Shown here piece after piece: positions 34,847 through 48,249 of a DNA stretch of 64,000 nt; position 1 is the first letter of the stretch, and each line of letters opens with the position of its first letter. A program made the translations under genes and the position numbers. This DNA is from Parvimonas sp. oral taxon 110 str. F0139. GTDB lineage: Bacteria; Bacillota; Clostridia; Tissierellales; Peptoniphilaceae. Below the pieces are notes generated by a model. The model was not told the DNA's origin. It was given only the letters and a program-made list of their open reading frames with translations, and did no database searches. Where the stretch lies: assembly GCF_000214475.1 (NCBI RefSeq), contig NZ_AFII01000002.1:682001-746000 (forward strand), given 5' to 3'.

Positions 34847-35698
34847 ATGATTGAAATTAAGAATTTAAAGAAAAATTATGGAAAATTTGTAGCAATTGAT
34901 GATTTTAATTTGGAAATTGAAGAGGGAAAAACTTACGGCATTTTGGGAAGAATCAATTCTGGTGGAACTACAATTTTTAATATTTTATGTAATTATACTT
35001 TCAAAGATGATGGTACTGTTTTAATTGACGAAAAAGAACCTGAAAATGCGAGAGATTTGATTTATATGTGTCCAAAAATGGAATTTTATAGTGGATATAC
35101 TCTAAGACAAATTCTAAAGACTATTTCAGATTTTAATTCGGATTTTGACGTAGCTTATGCACTAGAACTTTGTGAATCTTTTAAGCTCGATCTTGATAAG
35201 AAGTTTAAAGTTGAAGAGAATGTTCAAAACTGTACAATCTTTAAGACTATTGTTACAATATGTATGAAAAAAAAGTATCTTCTTTTTAATAAGCCGGAAA
35301 TTGGACTTTCAAGTTTAGACATTAGAAAATTAAGTGATATTTTAATGGGCAATTATAAAAGAATGGGTTATACACCGATTATCCACAGTAAAAATGTAAA
35401 TTATTTTTTTGATTATCTTGACTATATAATTATTATTAAAGATAAAAAAGTAGTGCTTTTTGAAAGTAGAGAAAATCTTGAAAAAATGGTTTATTCTATT
35501 TCTGTTTCTATTGAATTTATAGATGATATTGCTAAGGAGAAAAATATTTTGGCGGTTAGAGATGTAAAAAACTTTTCTAAGTTAAAAAATGTCTATATTT
35601 TAGCAAAAGATGAAGACGAAATTAAAGAACATGGAAGTAGAACTGTATCTTTGAAGGAGCTTTATGAAGCAATTACTGCATCTGAAGGAGGTCATTAA
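34847..35698 (+). CDS. ABC transporter ATPase-like protein with degenerate catalytic motifs
   Basis: A 283-residue protein with the layout of a YtrB/CcmA-type ABC ATPase (IEIKNLKKNYGKFVAIDDFNLEIEEGKTYGILG in pieces). Walker A reads GRINSGGTT near residues 35-43, without the essential Lys. The LSGGQ signature position reads as ENVQNCT (about 125-131). Walker B reads LLFNKPEIGL near 145, with Asp and Glu replaced by Asn and Lys. The reading frame is intact, so this looks like a conserved pseudo-ATPase rather than a fresh pseudogene. Its partner permease follows, and mtnN precedes it with no gap. Confidence 0.8.
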   Translation: MIEIKNLKKNYGKFVAIDDFNLEIEEGKTYGILGRINSGGTTIFNILCNYTFKDDGTVLIDEKEPENARDLIYMCPKMEFYSGYTLRQILKTISDFNSDFDVAYALELCESFKLDLDKKFKVEENVQNCTIFKTIVTICMKKKYLLFNKPEIGLSSLDIRKLSDILMGNYKRMGYTPIIHSKNVNYFFDYLDYIIIIKDKKVVLFESRENLEKMVYSISVSIEFIDDIAKEKNILAVRDVKNFSKLKNVYILAKDEDEIKEHGSRTVSLKELYEAITASEGGH

Positions 35699-35699
35699 A

Positions 35700-36358
35700 T
35701 TGAGAAAGGGACTATTATTTACCTTAAAATTATTATTCGACACTTTTTTAATTGGAATAGTATTTTCTGTTATATGTGAACTCGTATTTTTAGCTTTTGC
35801 AAAAATTTTAAGTATTGATATATATTTAAATGCTGAAGTGTTTATGTCAATATTAACGGCAAGCTTTTTGACTTTTGTTTTCTCGAAAAAAAATATATTC
35901 AATCAACTTTTTATAAATGGATTTAGTAGAAAAAAATAGCTAAGATTAAAACAATGAGTTGTATAGTTTATGGATTTGTGTTTTTTATACTATTTGTTGT
36001 ATATGAGATTTTTTATGCAGGTTTGTTAACTGACAGCATATACTTAGATACAATTCTATATCTACTTGTTGTTTATTTAGCAATTACTTTTGTTGTAGAA
36101 TTTGCTACATTTTTAGATTTGATTTACAAAAAAATCTCTATGAAAAAAGGAAAAGGAATCAATAAAGCTTTCTATAAATATGCATACTCAATAGTTCTTA
36201 TACTTATAACTTATATATATAGATTGATTTATCCTGTAATTTATGATTATTGCACAAATATTGTATTGATTACTATACTATTATTGCTTGTCATATTGAA
36301 ATTAATACTTTCAAATATGAATAAAAAATGGATATTAAGTATGGATATAAGAGCTTAG
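35700..36358 (+). pseudogene. ABC-2-like membrane protein, frameshifted
   Basis: It starts at TTG 35700, 12 bases after a GGAGG site at the end of the ATPase gene. The first frame encodes two to three membrane segments and stops at 35939 (GFSRKK-stop). The second continues as IAKIKTMSCIVYGFVFFILF with four further hydrophobic segments. An eighth A in the A7 run 35930-35936 restores 219 residues. It is likely the membrane partner of the preceding ATPase-like protein. The function is unknown. Confidence 0.75.
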
Positions 36359-37870
<1,512 letters not shown>

Positions 37871-37877
37871 TATATCA

Positions 37878-37911
37878 AAAAAGAGCTTAGATAAAACTAA
37901 GCTCTTTTTTA
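37878..37911 (+). terminator. Terminator of glpK
   Basis: AAAAAAGAGCTTAG and CTAAGCTCTTTTTT around ATAAAA. Confidence 0.93.
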
Positions 37912-38021
37912 TAATAAGTCCCATAAATTTTATTAATGATTAAAAATTACCATAAAAAATTTTAATGTTATTATTTATTTCTGGGGGTATATTCTGAATA
38001 ATCATATTTTAGGAGGTAAAG

Positions 38022-38430
38022 ATGAGAGATTATTACAAATGGGCAAAAGAATTTTCAGATAAGTATATAAAACCTGTAGCTGAAGAAATTGATGAAAAAG
38101 GAAAATTTCCAAAAGAAATATTTGATAAAATTAAAGAAGAAGGATTTTTTAAAGTTTTAGTTCCTGTTGAATAGGGCGGAGAAGGTGCAGGACCAGAGGC
38201 ACAAGCTTTTATTAGTCAAGCATTTGTTGAAGGTGCTGCAACAGTTGGGTTAGGATATACAATGCATAATGTTGCTCTTAAATTTATATTAACATTTGCA
38301 GAAGAAGACTTTAAAAAATTTATTGTTAAAGAAGTAGTTGAAAATAATAGAATGCTTTCACTTGCTAGAAGTGAATTTGAAAGTGGAGTATATGTTTTCA
38401 AATCACAAACACAATTAGAAGAACATGATG
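38022..38430 (+). pseudogene. Acyl-CoA dehydrogenase, 5' remnant
   Basis: It starts well (AGGAGGT site; MRDYYKWAKEFSDKYIKPVA), typical of the N-terminal helical domain of acyl-CoA dehydrogenases. An in-frame TAG at 38172 replaces what is usually Tyr in VPVEYGG. Translation of the same frame then continues as GGEGAGPEAQAFISQAFVEG and on to about QLEEHDD, where similarity is lost at the junction with the mobile element. The catalytic and FAD-binding C-terminal two-thirds are absent. So the gene has both a nonsense mutation and an insertion or deletion. Confidence 0.8.
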
Positions 38431-38448
38431 ACAATCAAGACGGTAACA

Positions 38449-39276
38449 TCACACCTTCTCAAATATCAAGATTTTCTGTGATAGTTTGTGAGCAACCGGC
38501 AACCAGTTAATAAGCTTAAGCACTGGAAATAAAGCAGACATCCCCCTTGTAATATCGTCATCCTTTACACTACGGAAACCTCTTGCAATATCCTTAATAT
38601 CATCAAAGGAATCCGCTCCAAATATGAATTTTGCTCCGGTTTTTTGTATGGACTTTTCAACATTTTCTTTCGCCACCCACCTTTTTGACAGACACTCCAT
38701 AAGAACATAAGCATTGTCAAAATTCTCTCTAATAATTCGGAGCATTTGGGCATTGTCTTCCCTTGTCAAATACATTGACAAGCCCTCAATGATAAACAGA
38801 ATGTTCCCATCTGCTTTTATTTCTTTTGCCCACGCCGAATCCGTTGCTGAAATACCGATGTTTGAAACTCTGCCGGATTCTGCAAAAATCTGATTTCTTA
38901 CTTCAATGGTTTCAGGCAGATCCACATTGTACCATGTGATTTGTCCGTTATCCATTCGATAAAATCTCGTGTCAAGTCCACAAGCAATATTTACGACTGT
39001 ACAGGTTGGATTTTCATCAATAAACGCTTTTACCAGTTCATCAAAGACAAGCGTTCTTGCAATCACGCCATAGCCCATAAGAGAATCATTTGTGGCAGCA
39101 GTAAAATCGTAATCAATTTTTTCAACCAATTCCACCGCTTTAGCGTCATAAAATTTATGTCTTTTGTTCTTGGAATATTGTGCTCTTGCATAAAAACTCT
39201 GAAGCATCGTTTCCGCAGAACCATTTAAAACAGGTTTTATTTTTTTTGTAGTTCCACTTCTCCCAAATGTAAACAC
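38449..39276 (-). CDS. SAM-dependent methyltransferase, leucine carboxyl methyltransferase family
   Basis: Class I methyltransferase of the PF04072 type. It has an N-terminal KIKPVLNGSAETMLQSFYARA, motif I VVNIACGLDTRFYRM, VDLPETIEVRNQIF and FIIEGLSMYLTREDNAQML, all family hallmarks. Its substrate is unknown; relatives act on small molecules or polyketides. It is the only intact enzyme in the element, thus its cargo. The start is uncertain: GTG 39276 overlaps the GGAGGTG site, and a better start might lie in another frame before the A8 run (plus strand T8, 39240-39247). ATG 39207 would cut off conserved sequence. Confidence 0.85.
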   Translation of the reverse strand: MFTFGRSGTTKKIKPVLNGSAETMLQSFYARAQYSKNKRHKFYDAKAVELVEKIDYDFTAATNDSLMGYGVIARTLVFDELVKAFIDENPTCTVVNIACGLDTRFYRMDNGQITWYNVDLPETIEVRNQIFAESGRVSNIGISATDSAWAKEIKADGNILFIIEGLSMYLTREDNAQMLRIIRENFDNAYVLMECLSKRWVAKENVEKSIQKTGAKFIFGADSFDDIKDIARGFRSVKDDDITRGMSALFPVLKLINWLPVAHKLSQKILIFEKV

Positions 39277-39295
39277 CTCCTACATATTTTGATTT

Positions 39296-39311
39296 GTTAG
39301 TCTACACTAAC
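39296..39311. promoter_or_regulatory. Operator candidate upstream of the methyltransferase
   Basis: GTTAGT-CTAC-ACTAAC is a perfect 6-bp inverted repeat lying just downstream of the -10 box at 39316-39321, where a repressor would block transcription. Confidence 0.45.
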
Positions 39312-39315
39312 TAAT

Positions 39316-39344
39316 ATTATATCACTTTTTTAATTTTTCTTACA
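39316..39344 (-). promoter_or_regulatory. Methyltransferase promoter
   Basis: On the minus strand TGTAAG, 17 bp, TATAAT, followed by the inverted repeat and the ribosome site. Confidence 0.5.
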
Positions 39345-40265
39345 GTCCTAAATCTTGGCTCTTACTCTGTGATAGTTGCTTTTCTTGTTCCCCTAACTGC
39401 TCTATACAGGTCTTAACTTTTTCTGCCTGTTCAACTTCTTCTCGTATCTCCAATATTTGACTGTATAGGTTCTTTTTCTCTTTCTTCAAAGTGGCAAGTT
39501 CTGATTTCCATTTACTGATGGCTAAGGTCTTACTTTCTCCTAAATGTTCTTTCAAATATTTCTTTGCACTTTCAAATAAAATAAGCTCCGCCGTATGCTC
39601 GTTATAAAAATCTTCCTGTTTACTTTTCTTTAATTTTGCATAGACTTTGTAGGTGTCTTTATTCTTCAAATATTTTTCTGACTGGTCGATGAGTTGTATT
39701 TTTTCATCAATCTTTTTCTCGGTATCTTTTAAGACTCTTGTGGTCTTGTAATTCTTATCTCGTAAATTAGTAATGCTTTCTTTTAATTGATTGATACTTG
39801 TAATGTTTTTCTCTTTGAGTAACTGATAACTTTCAATATATTTCTCTAAATCTGCATTATTCTTATCTGCATTTTTATGGATAAGATTTTCAAAGATGGA
39901 TAACAGATTTTCTTTGGGTGGAAGGGTGAATTTTATATTTTCGTTTTCTGTTTTTTCTTCTTTGCCTATTCCTCTTATCCAATTTAGTAATGCTTTTATT
40001 CTTCTTGAGATTTCTTTTAAAATCGCATTTTGATGTTTGATTTCTCTGTTGATATTTCCTCTGTCTGTGGATATGCCTTTCTTCTCCATTTGGGTTGCTG
40101 ATACACCTAAATGAATGGTCGGTATTTGTTCTATTCCTTGTCTTTGATAAGAACGGTGATCCACTTTTTCCTGTATGCTGTTTTCCTAAAGATATTTGTT
40201 TGTAATGTTTGCCCATGCTTTTCTCCACTCTTCTGCTTTGCCTTGCTCATTCCAATCTGTTGTAT
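39340..40265 (-). pseudogene. MobA/MobL-type relaxase, C-terminal remnant
   Basis: The remnant begins at about 40265 with DWNEQGKAEEWRKAW, has a TAG stop after NITNKYL near 40186, and resumes as VDHRSYQRQGIEQIPT, then ATQMEKKGISTDRGNINREI and a long coiled-coil tail to 39340. These blocks are characteristic of MobA/MobL relaxases after the catalytic domain. The catalytic N-terminus, with its Tyr and HxH metal site, is missing, and a DUF3847-type gene is fused directly upstream, indicating a deletion. The downstream open stretch starts at 40164. Confidence 0.8.
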
Positions 40266-40469
40266 TGATTTTTCTTGTTTTGTAATTGCCATTTCTAAGT
40301 TCTTACTTTCAGTAAAGATACTTTCAAAGACTGCTCCTCTTTCATATATCCTTCTATCTCTCTTTTTTCTTTCTTCCTGCTTCTGCTTGCTGATTAGCTT
40401 TTTTCTTTTGTTTTTTAACTGCTTGATTTTTTCTTCTGCCATTAAGATTTTTTCTTCTATATTTTTCAT
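40131..40469 (-). CDS. DUF3847-like small coiled-coil protein, C-terminus chimeric
   Basis: It starts at ATG 40469 (MKNIEEKILMAEEKIKQL) with AGAGG upstream. The N-terminal 60 or so residues are Lys/Glu-rich coiled coil ending in RRIYERGAVFESIFTESKNLEM, in short pieces typical of DUF3847 proteins that precede relaxase genes. From about residue 66 the frame runs through relaxase DNA out of phase, so the C-terminus (KHGQTLQTNIFRKTAYRKK) is not native. It is probably non-functional. Confidence 0.6.
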   Translation of the reverse strand: MKNIEEKILMAEEKIKQLKNKRKKLISKQKQEERKKRDRRIYERGAVFESIFTESKNLEMAITKQEKSIQQIGMSKAKQKSGEKHGQTLQTNIFRKTAYRKKWITVLIKDKE

Positions 40470-40504
40470 TTTCTCGTTTCCTCTCTTTCTATTTTTTAGC
40501 AAAG

Positions 40505-40545
40505 AAAAAACAGTAAACCTTTTTTGATTTACTGTTTTTATACTA
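40505..40545 (-). terminator. Terminator within the element
   Basis: AAAAAACAGTAAA and TTTACTGTTTTTA form a long stem. It lies between the EXLDI gene and the DUF3847-like gene. Confidence 0.75.
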
Positions 40546-40638
40546 TTTTTTATTTAATTGATATTACTAAAAATAGGAATTTTACGTGCTTGAGTAGATA
40601 TTATATTTTCAGTCAATGCTTCATTCTTCATAACACAA

Positions 40639-41010
40639 TCAAATATCTAATATCTCAACAATTTCTCCATTGTGCTGTTTCAATTCAATCTTCCGAATTA
40701 TTTCTTCTCCCAAATATTTAATAAAATCACTTAATTCTGATGAAACTTCAAATATAATGTTGTGTTTACTATCATTCTCCGGATTAAATGTTGAATTATA
40801 ATTTCTTTCGCTTGACCAATAATTCCAATTTACATCTGTTCTTTCGTAATAAACATAATTCTGTTTTTTTGTAACATATATTCTTTTGTTAATCAATACC
40901 TTTTCATCTTCAGATTTAAAAATATCAGAATATAATTTTAAGCCCTCAAATTGCTTATATTCTTTAATTTTATTATTTGAAACATTAAGCTTTATTTCTT
41001 TATAATCCAT
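40639..41010 (-). CDS. EXLDI-family protein
   Basis: A soluble protein of 123 residues ending in EIVEILDI, the C-terminal E-x-L-D-I signature that names this family. The rest (YKEIKLNVSNNKIKEYKQFEGLKLYSD, VYYERTDVNWNYW) is a mixed alpha/beta small protein with no known catalytic motif. The AGGAGG site is strong. Family members are often found on integrative elements, and their role is unknown. It is intact, unlike its neighbours. Confidence 0.7.
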   Translation of the reverse strand: MDYKEIKLNVSNNKIKEYKQFEGLKLYSDIFKSEDEKVLINKRIYVTKKQNYVYYERTDVNWNYWSSERNYNSTFNPENDSKHNIIFEVSSELSDFIKYLGEEIIRKIELKQHNGEIVEILDI

Positions 41011-41085
41011 AATCTTTCCTCCTTAAACTTGTTGCCTATATTATAACATTTTTAATGCGTCTTTTCTACTATTGGATTTCCTCAC

Positions 41086-41286
41086 TCACTCACTACTATT
41101 TCTCTTAGAGTTTATTACCTTAAACAACTTATCTTGAAATGTTTCCTTGCTCTTTTTATCAAAATATATTTCTGTTACAAAGGTCTTTCCGTTTATCTTT
41201 TTAGTTAGAATACCATCAGGCTTTTGGTGGGGTGATTGTTCTTCTGTCTTTAGTCCTTTAATATCTGTTTTCTCATTTTCTGCCAT
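41086..41286 (-). CDS. TnpW-like transposon protein
   Basis: A 66-residue protein: GILTKKINGKTFVTEIYFDKKSKETFQDKLFKVI in overlapping parts matches the small TnpW proteins downstream of tnpX in Tn4451-type elements (pattern T-x-V-x-x-x-F-x-x-x-S-K-E-T-x-x-D-K). It starts with AGGAGGAAC upstream. It lies between the recombinase remnant and the EXLDI gene. Its function in transposition is not established. Confidence 0.75.
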   Translation of the reverse strand: MAENEKTDIKGLKTEEQSPHQKPDGILTKKINGKTFVTEIYFDKKSKETFQDKLFKVINSKRNSSE

Positions 41287-41310
41287 TTAGTTCCTCCTCT
41301 CGACTTGCAC

Positions 41311-41346
41311 AAAAAAAGATTTCCTATGATTAGGAAACCTCTTTTG
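41311..41346 (-). terminator. Terminator after the recombinase remnant
   Basis: On the minus strand a GAGGTTTCCTA/TAGGAAATC stem with T7 lies just beyond the recombinase stop codon. Confidence 0.7.
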
Positions 41347-41364
41347 CTTGGTTGATATTTAGTT

Positions 41365-42616
41365 TTAGGTTGCTCTTTGTAGCTTCTTTTTTGCTCTATA
41401 CTCTCTTGCTTTTAATTTTTCATACTCTCGGCACTTTTCAAGGTTTTTGGCTCGGTATTCTTTGTAATATGCCCTACGATATGCTCGTGCTTTTTCTTTC
41501 TTGGCTTCTTCGATTTCTTCCCTCATCTGTATCATTTCTTGTTCTGTCGGCTCTATCTGTTTTGTAAGTTCATTCTCAAATTTTCCGATATAGTTAAAAT
41601 AAACCTCTATTCGCTGAACAACATATTTTGCTCTTTTTACATCTCTTTCATGCACAACAATTTTACTGATAAACTCATTGATAATGGTTGGTGTAAGTTC
41701 TTCAAAGTTGGAATAGCTTTCTGCAAGTCTAATAAATTTCTTTGCCCTTTGGTTTGCATTTTCACATTCAGATAAGCGTTCTTTGATTTCTTCTTTTTCT
41801 GCTTTTAAGCTGTAATATTCTTCTGCATATTTCGCTGATAGCTGTTCATAGCGTATTAGCTCGATATTTCCCAGTGCGTTATCTTCATAGAGCTTATTCA
41901 ACACTCTTTCTATCTGCTCCATTCGGTCGGTGATTTGTGGGATACGCTTTTTCTGTTTCCCTACTTCTTCGGTCTGTTCTTTGGCAAGACTGTTTTTTAC
42001 TAGAGCTTCAAACTCTGATTTGTTTGTGAATGAAAACTTGCCTATCTTTCGTAAAACTTCTTTGAGCGTTTCCATGACATCATCGACATCAATGTGATGT
42101 GGCGAATGGCATTTGTGGTGTTTGGCTTTGCCTTTGGCATATTCACTGCAATAGGTTACATGCTGTATTTTATCGTTCTTGTGTATAGTTCGAATGTGCA
42201 TTTTCGTACCGCAATCTTTACAGTACATCAATCCCGATAATGGGTGGATTTCTCCATCTCCGTTCGGTCTTTTGACAGGTGCGTTTTTTAATATCCGCTG
42301 TACATTTTCATAGGTGGCTCGGTCGATAATTGGCTCATGCACATCGGGAGTGATTTGCCACTTATCTTTATCGACATAGTGGTTTCTTTTATCCCTATGA
42401 TGCTTTTAGTCTTGAAGTTGACTACATCGCCACAACACTCCTGTCTTTTCAGTATGCGTGTTAGGGTTGCTTTGTTCTAGTTATAGCGGTTCTCTTGATT
42501 GAGTGTTCTGCTTTTTGCGCTTCCTATGCCTTGCTGTTTCATATAAAAGGTTGGGGTTAGTATTTCTTTGTCTTTCAGATAAACGGCTATCTGATTTCTG
42601 TTTTTACCCATCTAAG
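41365..42616 (-). pseudogene. Large serine recombinase (TnpX type), N-terminally truncated
   Basis: The remnant runs from about 42616 (GKNRNQIAVYLKDKEILTP), with a TAG in place of Trp in the ENRYN-W-NKATLTRIL motif and a frameshift after VVNFKTK. It is then intact from 42342: HEPIIDRATYENVQ, the zinc ribbon CKDCGTKM with CSEYAKGKAKHHKC, a long coiled coil and a basic tail. The N-terminal resolvase domain with the catalytic Ser (about 250-300 residues) is missing. So DNA-binding parts remain, but it cannot recombine DNA. Confidence 0.85.
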
Positions 42617-42643
42617 AAAATTTTAAAAAATTTTAAAAAAGTG

Positions 42644-42672
42644 TTGACAAAGGGATATCCAAGTGATATAAT
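42644..42672 (+). promoter_or_regulatory. rRNA operon promoter with UP element
   Basis: Perfect TTGACA, 17 bp, perfect TATAAT. The upstream AAGAAAATTTTAAAAAATTT tract (42614-42642) is a typical UP element. Confidence 0.92.
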
Positions 42673-42790
42673 ATTAAGGTCGCAACAAGAGTGACACGAA
42701 CCAAGAAAAGTAAACAGTGATAAAAACTTTGAGAGTACAAAGAAAAACAATAATTTAGGTGTAAAAAAGTCAGCGAGAGCAGACGAACTT

Positions 42791-44322
<1,532 letters not shown>

Positions 44323-44512
44323 AGTACAAAGAACGACAGTTCAATTAAAATTCTTAGTTTTATCACTGTTTTTTTGGTTCATATTTTTTTAAAATTTTTA
44401 ATTTTAAACCAAAAGCTGTAAGGCTAACTAAAAGATAATACCAAAATGATAGTATAAAAGAAAAAGGGGCACGCAAAACCCCCAAAATATTTTTTACTGT
44501 CGTAAAATTTTT

Positions 44513-44588
44513 GGGGGTGTAGCTCAGTTGGGAGAGCACCTGCCTTGCAAGCAGGGGGTCAGGAGTTCGAATCTCCTCATCTCCACCA
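44513..44588 (+). tRNA. tRNA-Ala (TGC)
   Basis: A 76-nt cloverleaf in the 16S-23S spacer: GGGGGTG/CATCTCC acceptor, AGCTCAGTTGGGAGAGC D-arm, CCTGC-CTTGCAA-GCAGG anticodon arm with TGC, and GGAGTTCGAATCTCC T-arm. The CCA end is encoded. Confidence 0.97.
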
Positions 44589-44621
44589 AGAAACCTGACA
44601 ATTAAAGAGAAATATATTTCT

Positions 44622-47519
<2,898 letters not shown>

Positions 47520-47591
47520 AGAAATATATACTCTTTAGTTGTAAGGGTTTTAAACAGAAATATATTAAAAGAAAAGAAAAAGTAAACAAGT

Positions 47592-47704
47592 ATGGCTGTG
47601 ATGGCTAGGAGGATACACCTGTACCCATACCGAACACAGAAGTTAAGTTCCTAAACGTCGAAGGTACTAGTACATCTCGTACTGGAAGAATAGAAAACAG
47701 CCAA
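47592..47704 (+). rRNA. rrf: 5S ribosomal RNA, copy 1
   Basis: Helix I is TGGCTGT (47593) with ACAGCCA (47697). The conserved CGAACACAGAAGTTAAG loop is present, and helix II pairs CTAGGA with TTCCTAA. Length is about 113 nt. Confidence 0.93.
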
Positions 47705-47705
47705 A

Positions 47706-47733
47706 CAAACCACTCGAAAGAATGGTTTTTTGT
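47706..47733 (+). terminator. Terminator-like hairpin after 5S copy 1
   Basis: AAACCACTC-GAAA-GAATGGTTTTTT, one mismatch in the stem. Transcription may partly stop here before the second 5S unit. Confidence 0.6.
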
Positions 47734-47808
47734 TTATATAAATAATTAATTTTGTTTATTGTTGTGAAAGCTCAGAGCTTAACGGCAAAGAAAAGTAAAT
47801 GAACAAGT

Positions 47809-47946
47809 ATGGCTGTGATGGCTAAGAGGCTACTCTGTTTCGATCTCGAACACAGAAGTTAATGACCTAACAGCAATCTGAGATTGCGTCGTAGGTCAGA
47901 TACTAAGAAACTCCATTTGTGAAACAAATGGTAAGTTTCGACAGTG
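47809..47946 (+). pseudogene. Divergent chimeric 5S-like unit
   Basis: The first 55 nt match the flanking 5S genes (TGGCTGTGATGGCTA, CTCGAACACAGAAGTTAA). The rest differs: TGACCTA with TAGGTCA, GCAATCTGAGATTGC and CCATTTGTGAAACAAATGG form new hairpins, ending in CGACAG. The 3' strands of helices I and II are missing, so it is not a normal 5S. It is either a pseudogene or a 5S-derived RNA. It is preceded by the same 45-nt leader as copy 3 (GAAAGCTCAGAGCTTAACGG). Confidence 0.75.
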
Positions 47947-47988
47947 AAAGCTCAGAGCTTAACGGCAAAGAAAAGTAAATAAACAAGT

Positions 47989-48101
47989 ATGGCTGTAATG
48001 GCTAGGAGGATACACCTGTTCCCATCTCGAACACAGAAGTTAAGTTCCTAAACGTCGAAGGTACTAGTACATCTCGTACTGGGAGAATAGAAAACAGCCA
48101 A
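47989..48101 (+). rRNA. rrf: 5S ribosomal RNA, copy 2 (third unit)
   Basis: TGGCTGT (47990) pairs with ACAGCCA (48094). It is nearly identical to the first 5S, with changes such as TGTTCCCATCTCG for TGTACCCATACCG. Confidence 0.92.
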
Positions 48102-48103
48102 GC

Positions 48104-48138
48104 AAAAAAATCATCTCAATGAATGGATGATTTTTTTG
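48104..48138 (+). terminator. rRNA operon terminator
   Basis: AAAAAAATCATC and GATGATTTTTTT form a 12-bp stem. Confidence 0.9.
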
Positions 48139-48150
48139 TTTTAACAACTA

Positions 48151-48183
48151 AAGTTGAAGAGTAAAAACTCTTCGACTTTTTTT
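48151..48183. terminator. Second terminator between rrn and the MFS gene
   Basis: AAGTTGAAGAGT-AAA-AACTCTTCGACTT followed by T6. It backs up the rRNA terminator and faces the convergent MFS gene. Confidence 0.85.
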
Positions 48184-48249
48184 ATAAAAGTCGAAATATA
48201 AAACTGATGGAAACAGTTTTTAAATTTTTTATTCTCAGTTGTCAAATAT

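Larger units (their letters stand above)
38430..42616 (-). mobile_element. Decayed Tn4451-type mobilizable element
   Basis: All genes point left and the base composition is richer in G+C than the flanks, most visibly in the methyltransferase. Content in transcription order: large serine recombinase remnant (TnpX type), TnpW-like protein, EXLDI protein, DUF3847-like protein, MobA/MobL relaxase remnant and a SAM methyltransferase. This gene set is that of mobilizable transposons of the Tn4451/Tn5397 kind. The left end lies in the acyl-CoA dehydrogenase pseudogene, the right end 28 nt before the rRNA promoter. The recombinase N-terminus and relaxase catalytic domain are gone, so the element cannot move by itself. 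Exact ends are not defined. Confidence 0.75.

Noticed and set aside
38262..38510. Separate 82-codon forward gene
   Set aside because: It is the in-frame continuation of the acyl-CoA dehydrogenase remnant running into the antisense of the methyltransferase gene.
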